Source: Phoronis australis
Lineage: Eukaryota > Phoronida > Phoronidae
NCBI GenBank assembly: GCA_002633005.1
Contig: NMRA01001031.1
Location: 1 to 48,796 of the forward strand
Direction: 5' to 3'
Length of the DNA: 48,796 nt
Below, piece after piece: positions 21,601 to 36,100 of the stretch (positions within the stretch are counted from its first letter, which is position 1; every line of letters begins with the position of its first letter). Made by a program: the position numbers and the translations under genes. Below the pieces are notes generated by a model. It saw only the letters and a program-made list of their open reading frames with translations, was not told the origin of the DNA and did not search any database.

Positions 21601-24600
21601 CTTCCCCAGTGTATAACCAACGCCGCAACAACCGATTCATTTCATTCTTAAAGGCGAAGGCAACCTTTTTTCATGTCATTTTTAGTAAAAATATGGTTCG
21701 TTGGTTATCCCAGACATATTTTACAATTAACTGTAATTTTTCGTAATTTAATTAATTACTTGTCCTCTACTCCGGAGGTGACGTTTCGGGAGGCAAGAAT
21801 TTCGCGCCAATTTGGCTCGGCGTTGAGTTTAGTGTTAGGATCTGCACTACTTTTGTTTTCGGGCTGTTTTTCTAAAATTGTCGTCACCACTTCCCATCGA
21901 CGAGTTTTCTACGACAAACTAGGTTGTTAGAGAACCCAATTACGTTGGATTTAGGGATTCTTTAGTTAGTACCGTCAGAGACCCTAAAGTCGTGAGTGCC
22001 CTAAAGTCGTGAACGATCTTATTTCCTCTTCTGCGCGGTCCTGCGACATCTGGCGTTGAAGTTTCCAGCGTTCGTCTGCTTACGAACGTCAAACGAATAC
22101 CCGGACGTGTTCGTATTCACAACATGATAACAAACAGTGAGTGAGTAGCTTCTTTTCTCAAATGAATCTTCAAAACAGCATATTTCACTAATCCACTTTT
22201 TTGAGCATTTTTGGGATATTTTTTCGAAAATATTCATTGTTCAGATTTACTCAAACACGAGCTCCAGGGGTAGCTTGAACAATGTCTCAAAATGTCCCAG
22301 GGTCGATAAAGTTTTGTAAGGCCAAAGCAATAAAATACAGAGAGATAATTGATGCTGGGTCCTTAGCGTTTTACGTGAACAACCTCATTGAAAACGTCTG
22401 TGCACATCAAAGTTGAGTGCACAACATATAACAATTTATTTCAATTGCAACTGAATTAATAAACAATGTAATGCATTTTTATGTCATCTAGAGTAACTGT
22501 GCGCACTGTAGTTGACTTGTGAGGTCTTACTTCGTGTATTTCCGTCTAACCGAAACGGTCACGACTTTAGGGCCTCATTCAAAATGGCCGCCGATAACAG
22601 CGACCGTTTCAAAACTCTGCTTACGGAGACAAACAAGGATTAAGATTGTCAAAACACGTATATTTGTGAAGGCTGATATATGTCCATGACATCACATGAG
22701 CAGTTGCTAACGGACATTGGGTAATATGACAATCGGCACTCATTATGCTTATATTCACGACTTTAGGTCATCGGTGTATATTAATCTGAAAATGACTGGA
22801 GTCGGCGACCCATATCACACTGACAGTAGTGACGTGAGTAACGGAGACATTGTTCATATAGCAGTGGTGACGAGGAATTTTTTCACGGATAGTCAGTGGG
22901 TGGGTATACTTTGTATGTTTGAGCCCGAGTATAATGAGGCAGAGTATGCACAGGCAAAACTGTCCCATTTTCCCCAGTGTCCTGCGACACACTCCCACTG
23001 GATGGTGACCTGAGCACCCAAACTGCTTACATCCCGCGGTGTGACTCCCTCGCCACACACCTGCCACTTTCTAAATAGCTCCAATACTTTAGACAAGTCC
23101 ACCATAAACTTATCAACGTTTGTCTCACCGATCTGTTCGTTGGACGACGAACTGTCCTCTTCACTGGATGTCGAACTGGGCCTGTTTTCACTCCTACAAC
23201 TCAACATCGCTGCAGGGCTGCTTACAGGCTCTGTGTTAGAAACAACAACACAGGGCGAATCACTGCTAGTTCCCAGAATTGCACGCTCTGTACCTTCGGA
23301 GGCACGGGTGACAGTAGATGAAGTGCCTCCAGTCACTGTAGCGGCCATAGCTCGCGACGCTTCTCGCTTCAAAAACGCACTTCTCGGGGATGGCGACGGA
23401 GAACTGCCAGGAACCAACAGCTACGGTATCGCACGCTTCTTCAGGCGTTGTTTCGCAGGGACCTTCATCAATTCAGCGTACATATCCCTCTCGTAATCTG
23501 ACGGCAGTAACCCTCCACTGCTTTGAACGTTGCGTTGACGGGTAACGCTGCGTTCTTCACACGAACGAGCCAAGTACGGCGAAGTGTGTCATCCTTTGGA
23601 TAGCGATGCAAAGCCTGGTATTCCCAAAGCGCGCGTGAGATGATAATGAGTACATCCCGGTACGCAGCAACAGTGTGGCATGTTGTCTGACTTGTAAACA
23701 AAAGCAAACGACGACCGAACTTATCACAACCGAGGTACAACAATGACTGACTCGACAGGTCTCACAGTCAGAATATATGAAAAGAAATTGGCGCGAATTT
23801 CTTGCCTCCCAAAACGTCACTTCCGGAGTAGGTTACGAGTAATTAATTAAATTATGAAAAGCTGTACTTAAGTGAACAATATGTCTGGGATAACCAACTC
23901 ACCTTATTTCTGCTAAAAAATGACATGAAAAAAGGCTGCTTTCGCCTTTAAGCTGCAGCCTTCGTGCGTGTTGGAGACAACCACTGAGCACTTCCCCCAC
24001 TGGCGAGGTGTTATCAACCTTGGCCGATTAGAAGACAAGACGAAACAAGCTCAAACAGTTCAGCAGGTAGTTTTAAGGCGTTTTTATAAAGATTTTGAAT
24101 TCTTGTTGAACTCAGAACAATTTTCAGTTTCATATTTCAAAAATATGCGACCTGTTCAGTGCTCGTCTTTTCGTCGATTTTTCTCCCACACGGCAAAACA
24201 GGTCTCCTTATTTGGTACGGCAAGGCATAGACGTAGCGCATAACCCTTATTAATAAAATGCGATTTTTGACCTGTGATGTAAACGAACTAATGGCGATTT
24301 CAAGCAGCAACCGGTCCGTCTTCTTCGATTGCATGCGCGCATATAATTACTGGGAACGGAGAATTTGAAAGCTATATTGGAATGAAAGAGCTTTTACTTC
24401 GTCTGTTTCAAAAATAATGAATCTGAAAATTTTCATAAAGTTCTTGCAATATTCAAAAAGAATACGTCTCATGTCAGCCTCCCCAAGAAGTAGATTCACC
24501 AAGATATGTTTAAAAGCTTTTTATACGAGTTTTCAAGTTCCATGCCTCATTAATGTGCACCTTTTCACACAGCCACCTAAGTTACGTGAACACTACGCCT

Positions 24601-27084
24601 GGATACTTGCCTACTGACCGGTTGAAGGAAGAGAAATGCTTATAGCTGCACTCCAAGCATGCGCACTAACGCTGCTCTATGGAATTCTGAGTGCCTGGAA
24701 CAATCTGCAGGAGCATTCCGTGAAAATACTGCGAGTTTGGCGATATCTTGTACGGGGAAGAGGAGGGTTTCGTGAGTTTGCTTGTCACCATGCAAAGCTA
24801 TACTAGCGCACTGACTGCCCTTGAAAGCATTGGACGGTCAGTCGGAACCGTTGAATTAAGAAGAAAATTATACACACGATCAGTCAAGTACTCTTGTTGC
24901 AATTGTCTCCAGAGTATATAACGTTACGGAATACACACATGGTCTACTTAGTCAAGTGTTTAACTGTTTCAGAGAAAATCGCTGACACAAAATGTTCCAG
25001 GAAAATTTTGCACCCAGGCTCACCATACATGTGTAAACAAGGTAATAAAATAAACGATAGACTTGCAAAGCAAAACCTTGCTCTAGCTGTGCGTCAGTGT
25101 TTGCTTAACAAAAATGAAAGTCCTCCTTTCCCGGCATTTTTCGCTCATAGTAGGCAGGTAGAATCACTCAAGTTCATGCTGTCATATCTTCCACCATTTT
25201 TAAACAATTTTGATAAAAATCAAAGGCGTACTTACGCAATCTTTAAGTCAAATTTCCCCTCAGCTCCATTCCGGTAAGTGTTGCGATGTCCGGAAGGCCA
25301 GCAAACCTGCCGAAACATCAAATTCTCATTTATGACGCCAGTTAATTAGTGAATGTTAAGATCCGCTTGATGGACAAGTGGGGACGAATTGGGAGTTGGG
25401 GTTACACGGTCACTAAGCTGACGACGGACTGTTATGTGACCATCTGACATATTTCAATGACGGTATCATGAGTATTCACGAGTGCAAACTATTTGCGAGG
25501 TTACCAAGGTACGCTCAGAGATTATGCGCACGTTATAGACTTGAAGAAAGTATGTTTTAGCCGACTTGCATTAGTTGTAGGTGACGCCAGAATACCGCAA
25601 TTTTGAACAGGATATCGAAATTTTACAAAAATATTCTAACCGAAAAATACCAACTACCTCCGTTCTAGGGTTAGATACCTTTGAAGGCCAGAGAAATTTT
25701 GAGGTGTCGCTTGGAAAATTGAACACGGCAATATCAGTAGACAAAGGTATTCCAAAGAGCAATGACAGTGTATTTAAAGCAAGTTTGCCAAAAATTCAAG
25801 GAGATTACAAAACTTTCTACTAGAGCAACAAGAGTGTACATCTGCAGTAGGCTTAATAACACTTAGATAATTGTGGGTTGTGCCATGAATGACCTTTACG
25901 TGATTGACTTTTAACAGTTACACATGGCCTCAAGTGTATATTAAAACGGGTACCAAGGTCACACCCAAGTGTAAGGTTTTATTTTGAGCTATTTGCAATC
26001 TTTTTGAACGCCGTACTTGCGCCAAAATACCAAATTGCAGCTGAGCAAAGTAGCACAAAATTAAGTCATTTGGAAGAACTTTAGAGATGATATTATCAGC
26101 GATGACGTCTCCACATTCACCAGAAAGACACAATGGAAACATTTGGCCACAGTTTCACCTGCTATTTTTTCCATTGCATGTTACATATAGATTGCTTATT
26201 GATGTTGTTCAGTCAGTGTTTGGAACCAAAAAAAAACTTGCCTCATTTTTCACTGGTGCAGCGAAGGTTTGTTATCCACAAGACAATGACTAAGGAGCAG
26301 CTAATTAGTTCGAAGGTGCACCACTTCTAAGGTGTACTGGTACGAAGGTGCATTATTTCGAAGGTGCACTAGAGTGCGAACGTCTATTAATCAGGTGGAA
26401 CTGAGCAGTAACGCATTACGCAGATGATATATTAGATCTGAAGCGCACTGTGGGGATTTGCCGTCCCAGCGTTGTGTGAAGGCCAACAGTCGAATTTTCG
26501 CAGATGAGAAACGATGTTAGTCGGATGTGCAAACACATCAATTTGACTGAATGCCGTCCTGCGACACTTAGAAATCGAGCATTTATATCAATGAACAAAT
26601 CAAACCTCTTACCCTAACAATTAATTAACACGTAGTCAAGAATTCGTGAAAAACATTGTTTAAGTAATTCCGCCTTTGCATGGTTATCACAATACCAGCA
26701 TTGCTACTTCATCGAAAAACAGTTAAATAGATATTCTTGTGTAAATTTTACAACGTTCCATTACAATTCCTTCTGTAATTGCGCTCTTATATATGCTACC
26801 TTATATTCGTGTTTAATACCATTGTTCTTGTTTCATGTACATGTATCTTACACGGATAGCGTTTATGATTTTAAATTTATTTGCCTTGGATGACTGAAGT
26901 CTAGTCGAAGTGTGTTCATGATGCCACTTACACTCCGCGATCTACTATATCAACAGCCATCTGAAGAAAGACATCTATGTAGACACTACGAAAGTTTGTT
27001 GAACAAACTATCTAAGGCCAAGAACAGCTTACTTTTCAATGAAACATGTATAAAAGAAGGTCTGCTACCTAGATATATATATAC

Positions 27085-27124
<40 letters not shown>

Positions 27125-30100
27125 TCCAAACACGCACTTCAACTAATTCAACTATTCCCACTAAGCGCTGCGCCACCTGCATGGACAGGCTGATAACAAA
27201 CATGACGTCAGCAAAAGGCTCACAACTTGAGACACATCGGGAACACACATTTCAACTAATTCAACTATTCCCACTACTCGGTACGCCACCTGTGGGCTGG
27301 TAGATAAGGTATATGACGTCATCAACAGGCTCACAATTATAGAGACACCAAACACGCATTTCAACTAATTCAACTGCTCCCACTAATCGCTGCACCCCCT
27401 GCAGGCAAGTCAGTGACTCAGGTCTTTCTTTCTCACCAGTAATACTTCAGATGGCGCTACAATTGGTAGAATTAGTTGAATTAGTTGAATAGATCAGTGC
27501 TGGATAGGTTGATATGACTTGGAATAAGTTGGATTAAAGTAAAATCAACTAATTCAACTATTCCTACTAATCGCTGCTCCACCAGTGGACAGGTAGATAA
27601 CTTACATGACGTCATCCACAGACAGATAATGTTAGAGATACCAATCACGCATTTCAACTAATTCAACTATTCCTACTAATCGCTGCGCCACCTGTTGGGG
27701 CAGTTTGATAACAAACATGATGTCAACAACAAGCTTGCATCAGCGGTGATGGCAGGATAAGTTGCGATAAGTTGGGATTGGTTGGGTACAACATTCTGAC
27801 ATGCATGGGTTTTTGAAGGTCAATCAGTACATTCCCAACAGAATTTCCATGGAAAAGTTTCAGTCGAGAAAGAGACATGGAATCCCAACTGATATTCAAA
27901 AAATAAGTTGGAGTCATAGATTTTTGAAAGATAGGGAGTTTTGGAAATGAATCAGTAATTTCGAGATTTCAGTTTGCTACCCTTCATGAAAATGGGATTA
28001 ACCTTCAGTATTTTTCCACTCCCTAGGTGCTATTAGAGGTAGTCAAAGACATGGTTATGAAATGAGTATGTGGAGTAACTATACCATCGATTAAGTAGAT
28101 GCATCCAATTTTATGCAACACATCTGTATAAGTGGACAGAGCATACAATTGGCCGGCTGTCTCAAGTTCGTTGCTTTCGCGAAGTACATTGTTCTTTAAG
28201 GTGTGAATGTTAATTACCATTTTAAGGGCCCCGAATGACGCAAGGGTCTAGAAATTTTTTTAAAGGCATTAAGCAGTACCGTAAACATATTTTGATCGAC
28301 ACCGTATGCCTGCTGTCATTAATTTGCTCCTTTTGCAAAATAGCTTTTGACTGGTGAGCTATAGTCGATTTGAATATGCCGTTTTACACGACTCAAAGAT
28401 GACCCAGGAATCTGAGATCAATTTGCAAAGTATAAGACGGTGCCTTGGAAACATTTTACTGTACGCGTCTTTTTGCCGTGTTTAGCCTACTTACAGCGCA
28501 AAACACGGTTCAATAAAACTCGTTTCGATTCTTTCGCTAGATATTGAACCTGACAAAAAAATCATCGCGATACAAAGGAGGTGTTGTTATGCTTCATATA
28601 AAAATTGCATAACATTTATCAGATTACAATTTCTAAATAAATGTAAGATATTTACACATGTAAAAAATAACACAAGTCTATGAATACATAAAATGAGCAC
28701 TTTAACAATAGGAATGAACGTTGTGTTTTGTTTGGGATTGGGAGAATATTCAATTTACAGAGCTACGGTTGATTTAAGTCCAACTGATGTGTTGCCTAAG
28801 TTAATTTTATGTACATGACGGCATTTGAATGCTACTGTACCGTTCTACTGTTGCTTACTTTAACAATGCCAGTATCTTCGACTCCGAAGACAACACCTAT
28901 ATTTCCTGGTCCGCCGTCTTGGTCACCCCACTTCCAGTCTTTACCTAGAGTAGAAGCATAAAAGTTGATGGAATACACCACTCGCACATCAAATTTTTTT
29001 CTCTTCAAATTTCGAAGAAATTGAGAAAACGAGCACTTCATATATGTATGCATTTACCAGTTTTGTCGTACAATGAATGAGACAGCACAATTTAAAGAAC
29101 CACAAGAGACCAATGACTGATTTGAGGATTGCGTGGTTCACCGTTTCAGTTTGACATGCTCTAACATCAAAACAAGAGCCTTAAATGATATCACTGCCGA
29201 GAAAAGTTAGTACCAGAGATGAGCCTCAGCGCAGAATTAAATCGAATCCCTTTGGCACAGTCTAACGCTGTGGTGGCAGAGCTAGGCTCCACTCTTTAAC
29301 TGGCAGAGTATTTTACTGATATTTAACCGGTAACCAGACTTGTTTTTAGCGAATATCTCTACAAAACGACGAGATATACCGAAGTAACATCACAGAAACA
29401 TAAATAAGACTTTTGTTTTACAGTTCTGGTCAAAGTTAATAACTCCACCCATTATCCCCTAACATGCGTTTTTGGGCTGAAAAACCGTTAATGTCCCTTT
29501 AAAAGAGGAGACTTCAGGGCAGTATTCAATGGATTACATTAGCATATAAGAGTAGGTTGAGGATTCTAATATGAAATGGTAGGTGCAAGTGCGAGATTGA
29601 AAAACAGCTAACACTGGTGCCTACATGTTCATATCAAAGAATTCATGTAACTTATGAATAGTAGTAATATGTTTATGTTATGCATAATGAAACGAAAGAC
29701 ATTTTTGTTGATCCCCGTAAATCCCAATAGAACCCTTCGTACTTCGTATTATTGGGGACAAATAAAACAAAACGAATAATATATACTTTAAGTTGTATTG
29801 GGAATGTTAGGGTCACAGTTCTACAAATAAATATTTCACAGAAGGAACCAAATGGGTTCCTTAATTACAAGAGATAACACACACATTTCCGATACCCAAA
29901 GTGTAATTGAGTATCTGATACTAAGTGGCACATGTTAGCATAGTACCAAATGGGTACATAACACCAAATGGGTATTGGCCGATTGCCTACCAACTGGGTC
30001 GAGCAAAACGGCAAATTCAATAACAAGTACCAAGTGGGTACAAACTGCCAAATGGGCAAATATCATATAAAGAACCAAGTGGGTACTCCAAACAGCCAAT

Positions 30101-33100
30101 GGGCTATAACAACCTGCAAAGCAGGCTCCGGAAAACCAGGGTAACGGCCCCACGCGGGTTGTGGCGGTGGACAGGATTGTTCATCCATGAACAACCCTGC
30201 CCATGTGGCACATACTGAGCCAAAACACCACGTTCCTTACAATATCTCTTTTTATCACTCCGGCTGGTCTGCTCACTCAGCTTGTCCGGAACCTGTTATA
30301 GCCCACTTCGCTGTTTGGTGTACCCACTTTATATGATATTTGCCCATTTGGCAGTTTGTACCCAGTTGCTCGACCCAGTTGGTATGCAATCGGCCAATAC
30401 CCATTTGTTATTATGTACCCATTTGGTGCTATGCAAACCTGTGCCACTTAGTATCCGATACTCAATTACACTTTGGGTATCGGAAATGTGTGTGTAATCT
30501 CTTGTAATTAAGGAACCCATCTGGTTCCTTCTGTAAAATATTTATTTGTAGAGCTGTGAGCCTGAAATTCCCAATACAACTTAAAATATATATTATTCTT
30601 GTTGTTCTATTTGTCCCCAATAGTGAGATTTATGGCACTCTGACATAAATCCTATCATTTGAGCAAATACCATTATACAGCCCTTCATGCTTTATATCCA
30701 ACTCCTAGTTAGTTCCTACCAAGTCCGATGGTAGCTCTGTTTGTTCTTTCTCCCAAGCTTCCTGCTGGCCCAGCCTCAAGCAACAGTGCATTCACTCGTA
30801 AGTTTTCCTAATTAGACAATTTTATACCTCTCCAAACCTCCCTACCCTGGGTACCACAAAATCTCAAGTCCACCGATTTATACTTTTCCCACGCTCCCTC
30901 CTTTTTGTCGAAAAAAATTATAGCGACGCCCCAATTTATCACCCGGTTATTATCGACCGCCTGCAACAGTTTAAACAGTTAGGCGTATCGAAAGGCTGGG
31001 GCTAAAACATACTTCAATACAATAGAAGTGGGTGCTAGGTGACGTAGAAAGCACCAGACCCGTTGGAAAATAAAAAATGTAGACCTGTTTGTCAAATTTC
31101 AAGAATGCCTGTCAAGATGTAGAAACAGTAAATAACGAAAATGGCCACAATCTGCTCAGGAACTCAAGATGAACAGGTTAACGTTGAAAAACTACATTTG
31201 ACACTAAGGGGGCAAAACGGTAGTCGGATTCATCCAAAAGTCATCACCAGTTGTTAAATTCACTGGGATCACTTCCAAATTTCACAAAGATCCTTCAAAG
31301 GGTTGACGAAGTAAAACCATGAACTCACGAAACTGCCACTAGGAGAACCACAGTAGCTGAAAATTAACTTCAGTCGCAGTGTTCTCAGCAAGAGAATATC
31401 TGCCAATTAAATAAGAATGGGACATAGGCTTCTTGATACAGACCTTTTTGCCAAATTTCAAGGAAATTTATCAGGAAATTTCAAAGACACAGAGGTACAC
31501 GTAAAAAAGTAAAATTGCCAGTAGGTGACAGAGTGGGGTCGGGTCTGTCCGAAAGTTGCCGTCCTCTGTCGTCAGATTCTTAGAAGCACATCTGTCAAAT
31601 CTCATTAAGACTATATACGGGGTTTAGGTGGTGCAGCAACGAAGAGCGGACGGCTGACGTATGTGTATGTAGAAATATCTTGTACAGGGAGATGTTGAAA
31701 TTCAAGCTGGTGGGTCTGTGTATTTGAGGAATTGTAGCAATTAGGAACCCATTCATCAAATTTGCTCTTTTCTGAATTTTATACCTCTTTCAACCGTGAC
31801 TCCAACTTTCATCTTAATGTCTCCAGGCTCCAAAGATCTTGGCTCATCATTTTTCATTACCTCGTACTGATCATTATTTCCAAAGTCATATCGGTGCTGT
31901 TGGCCTGTGTTGTCCCATTCAACAGTGAGCGTTCCTACAAAGCATGCAAAGTACCAATAACAGCTCGCCATTCAGACAAATTACTACATGCAAAAGTACT
32001 CTGATGTACAGCCCCAAATTGCCACGACGGCAGAACTTTCCGAAACTGTGACCCTTTGGATCAGTACTCGCGGCGGTAATTGATATAGCTTCTTTCTTAA
32101 ACTGTCTTAACAGTTTCTGCGTCTTAAAATTAGGTCTGATGATGCCGCCAGAATTATCACAACGAAACAAATTGTATCCAGCTGCAGTTGTGGGTTGTTT
32201 CACAGAAAAGGGATTCATGTACGTTCCTCACAGCAAGCTGAAAACACTTCCTGTATTGGGCACAACTCAGGTGTAAAACAAGGGCTACACGATTGGGGGT
32301 TCAGTGTCCGGTTGCACGAAACAGTTCCACATTTGTTTCGTTCCTTGGTACATATGTAATATATGTTCTGAGATTTTATCTCAGTTATGAGCTCTGACTT
32401 CTTTGGCTATCATTTTATCTTAATTATGAGCTCTGACTTCTTTGACTAATGCAATTTTCTAATAATATAACTAAAATCTGAGCCCTTCATTCAGTCGAAA
32501 CAATTAGGGACTTAGTCATTAAATTGGGGGCGTTGCATGAAAAGATCCATAAATATTTTCAGTTATATTAAGAATTCAACGTAGAGTTCACTAGCGATTT
32601 CCATCAAAGCCAAAAATTGACTTTGTAATGAGACTGTAACAGCTTAAGAAAGGACAATCAGTGTTTTCACAAGCCCAAAGACACATTGTAGATTTAAGGA
32701 ACTTAGTTGAGTTTCCATTTGGGACTGTTTCGTGCGACTGGGCACAGGAAGTGTAAACCCCAAATGAATGACCTGGTCGGTTAAACCCTGTTGATTTGGC
32801 ACCAGGCCCCCAAAACCTCATGTAAATACATGTATAGACCATTAGAGCCTAGTTACAGCACAGATACTTGTTAAAGTCTATGGTTACAGGGCATTTCCGA
32901 ATAGGTGCAATACCGCTTTGATTCGTGAATCGGTGTATAGTAAATGATGTAGTAGTCAAAACAGGGTTTTTAATAAAAAATACAGTCGCGGAGCTGGTCA
33001 TTTGAAAACGAACATGCAAAAGACGAAAAATTCTAAAACAGCTAGACACTCGACCATCAAACCATTCCACAAATAGAATGGGTGACGTATATGTAAATTA

Positions 33101-36100
33101 TTTCCTGACAGCGATCTCCGACTCATGCAACTGGTGGGAGGGGAACTGAAATGCTTGAAGTTGTTGCGTAAACAAACGAAACGTCAAGTGTAGAGTTCGA
33201 TTTCTCTCTCCTTGTGTCCATTCGCCCAATACATGTTATTCGATTTTGCTCATTACTGTTGTTTTTAACTACCCAGATAAGGCAAGGTAATTGTGGTTAA
33301 ACTGTTTCTAAACAAATAATTAAGGTACTGCATTAAAATCAATACATAATGAATTATAACGCAAACCTACTTTATTAAATTGTGTTATCAAAGGATACCC
33401 TTTCAAGAATACATGTACATCATATTTTCAAAATAAGAGATCACAATGTACATATTTTCGTTATTCTTCATTTGATGAGATTATTTTCCACACCACAGGA
33501 AACGCTGCAAAACCGCTTAGACATAAGTCATGCATACAATCGCATTTTTATTCTTTGTCTTTTCATGATCATATTTAAGAACAAAACTTTTGTATCTTAG
33601 GATAAAATGATAAACTGTTCTAACGGTAGTTTTTGTTGTCTATCTGACATGTATTTCTTATAGTGGTACCCGTGGTAGGTGTTTATCCTGCATCTACTGC
33701 GGGTACCAGAAATGGGTTTCTTGGTTTGCGATTGGCTAATGTAGTTGTTTACAGTTCCTTCTACTGCTCAGCATAAATAACAGTTTAAGCCATAAAAACT
33801 TTTTTACTGAAACTGTGCAAGTTACAAAGTGGGAACTTTTTCGGTAAAATAAATTGCTTAGTTAAAGTGTTCACGAAAACTTTTTCAGTAAAATAAATTG
33901 CTTGGTTAAAGTATTCACGAAACCTTTTTCAGTAAAATAAATTGCTTGGTTAAAGTATTCACGAAATGTTCTACAGCTCAGGCCCACTGACTAGTAGAGT
34001 AGTTTAAAGGAGAATGACATCCGATTTAATTAGTCTTTTTTACCGTCTTAATCGGTCTATAACCACATCTCCTCATACACGGTCGATCTTAGCTCCCCAA
34101 GAGGTGTCGCGATAACCTGCGAGGAATGTGAGAAACGACGCAGCGACCTCAGTGGTTCTTCTGCAGAGTGAGTGCCACTACAGTGTGGTGCATCGTTCCT
34201 GCTTAGTGTGCGAACTATGAAGCTGCGAGGAAAGTGGGTATATCGTTTTTCGATTTTCCCGTGAGCCCGTAATGCTTCGGAAGTGGCTCGCGGCAGTGAA
34301 GAATGAAATGAAAAGTATGCCGTTAATACCAGCTCCGTGCCCATGCCCCACATTTAGTTGACAGTGATTTCACTGACGAATGCCGGCATACCACACAGCT
34401 CATGCCAGGGCAGAAAAAGAGACTGAGGCTGAAGTCAGATGTTGTAGCTAGTGTGTTTGCGTTCGACAAGCAATAGACAAAGAAATGCGGATCAGTTGTT
34501 GATCAGTTTTTGATTATGGAGAATTGCAGTTGGCCATGGGAACATAAACAATTACAATTAATTCAAGGCAGCCCTAAAAACGTCATAAGCACACCTCTAT
34601 TTAGATGCAGTGCAAAATCAGGATGGTCCGTGAGACACATCTGCGCTTCTCAAAGAAGGCGTTTCGCTTGCAGAATTCCGTGGTAGCAAACGCAAGTGTC
34701 AGTCGTTTCCATTATCGAGCAGTTAATGCACTGACACCATGGCAAGTCATCCAAACGGTTTTCGGAACTATCCATATGTTCCGTTGTCCGTGTATTCCGG
34801 TTCGAACTGATATGCCTGTGAAACCTAGCGATCGACCTGTGACGTCTTCGTCACATGAGCACTCGTCTACAGAAAGTCGGGATTGCGAATTCCCAATGTT
34901 GACGTTCCTTATTGTGCGTTCTGTTTCAAAATGAGTTATTCTCAATCCAACCAATTCTTATATAAAACTGAAACAAAGTATGTGTCATTAGATACGATTT
35001 GTAATGCATTGGGAGTGTTTATGAGCGTAAATGTTCTGAGAAGCCAGTAATGAATAAATCACTGCGATGCCGGCTTTAGATGCAATAAAGCTAATTGACC
35101 GGGTACCGAGGCCATGTGAGCGCATGCTAATTCAGTGTTTGCAGACAAAAAGCTGTTGTGACACAATAACTCGACTTTATATCCTATGGTCAGATGTTAG
35201 GGGAATCTTTATTTAGATATACATATACATTATTAGAATCATTGTTACTGTACAACGTTTGCCCAGATGGTTCTGTGGAAGGGGAACCTAGCTGACTTCG
35301 CGGTCCCCGGCGAGTAAGTAGATTTGCAGTTTCGCGTTTTAATTCACCAAAACAATCTCGTGCACATTATTTCTTTGGCTCCCTAGTATAGTCTTTTCGT
35401 GACTGGAAGTTCAGTTTACAACTTTGGCTGGTTTATGTTCGTGACGTCTTCAGTCCGGCCGCGACGGGCCTGATCGGATTCCGAGCAACTGGTCGGGATA
35501 ACAAGCGTTTTGTGTGTTTAGAACAGAAGAAAATTGCAAGTCTAAAATTACAACACACGGCTATGTTCTCCTGTCTGTATTTCACGGAAGAATAATTCAA
35601 ATTTATCACCAAGCAGACCCCATACTCCCGCAAGCGACGTTGGTAAATTGGCCTACCGAACTTAATAGGCTAGGGAACGTTCAAAAACCTATAAATCCGT
35701 AGCAGCAAAATAAAACAACAGGCTTGTTCAAGAGCTCGATGTATTTTTAAGGGTTTTACATCGAATTTTGATGACTCATTGGTGTAAAGCGATGAATTCA
35801 ACTGATAAGGTGACACCATTAAGCGTGTTGTGAACTGCTGAACAGACTGCTTTCGAACCTGTGACGTCATTGGTTAATATCAACACCTCCGTCAGCCGTC
35901 AGGTGATTGAACTGTACTTGCTGTTATCTAGTGAAACTATTGGTTCTAAATTGATACAAAATAGGTTGTTTTGGGGTGGCATTCTCCTTTAAGTATAATT
36001 TGATGATAAAGTTAACGACCTGGATTTTAGCAAATGTCTGGCAGACAACGCAAGACTTGTATATTTCTATTAAAATTACAAAACAATGAGTTTTGATTTT

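Larger units (their letters stand above)
34008..35988. mobile_element. Kolobok-like TTAA-flanked transposon, copy 2
   Basis: The element is 1981 bp, flanked by TTAA at 34004-34007 and 35989-35992. It has the same ends as copy 1 and the same internal order. It is about 320 bp longer because it keeps more of the THAP region (34370-34500). It lies in the long intron between exons 36847-37039 and 31785-31934. Confidence 0.83.

Noticed and set aside
23041-23496. 151-codon plus-strand frame
   Set aside because: It overlaps and is antisense to the THAP transposase relic, whose Ser-rich linker and GHWGKW block are the recognisable sequence.
24894-25277. 127-codon plus-strand frame ending in a GTAAGT-like donor
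   Set aside because: The supposed donor is the complement of coding sequence in the minus-strand MIB_HERC2 exon 25236-25306, which has a clear domain and matching phases. Frames of this length are also expected by chance in 48 kb.
25581-25823. 80-codon plus-strand frame that looked like a C-terminal exon
   Set aside because: Joining it to the 24894 frame gives an immediate stop, the acceptor phase does not fit, and no domain is visible.
26416-26598. Minus-strand TGG-GAC-GGC (WDG) as the missing half of MIB_HERC2 domain 2
   Set aside because: The surrounding residues lack the N-x-Y-R-x-G pattern, and the exon at 25236-25306 has it.
28023-28220. 65-codon minus-strand frame as a further exon of the split gene
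   Set aside because: Exons 28859-28944 and 25236-25306 already join in phase and complete one MIB_HERC2 domain, so no exon is needed between them.
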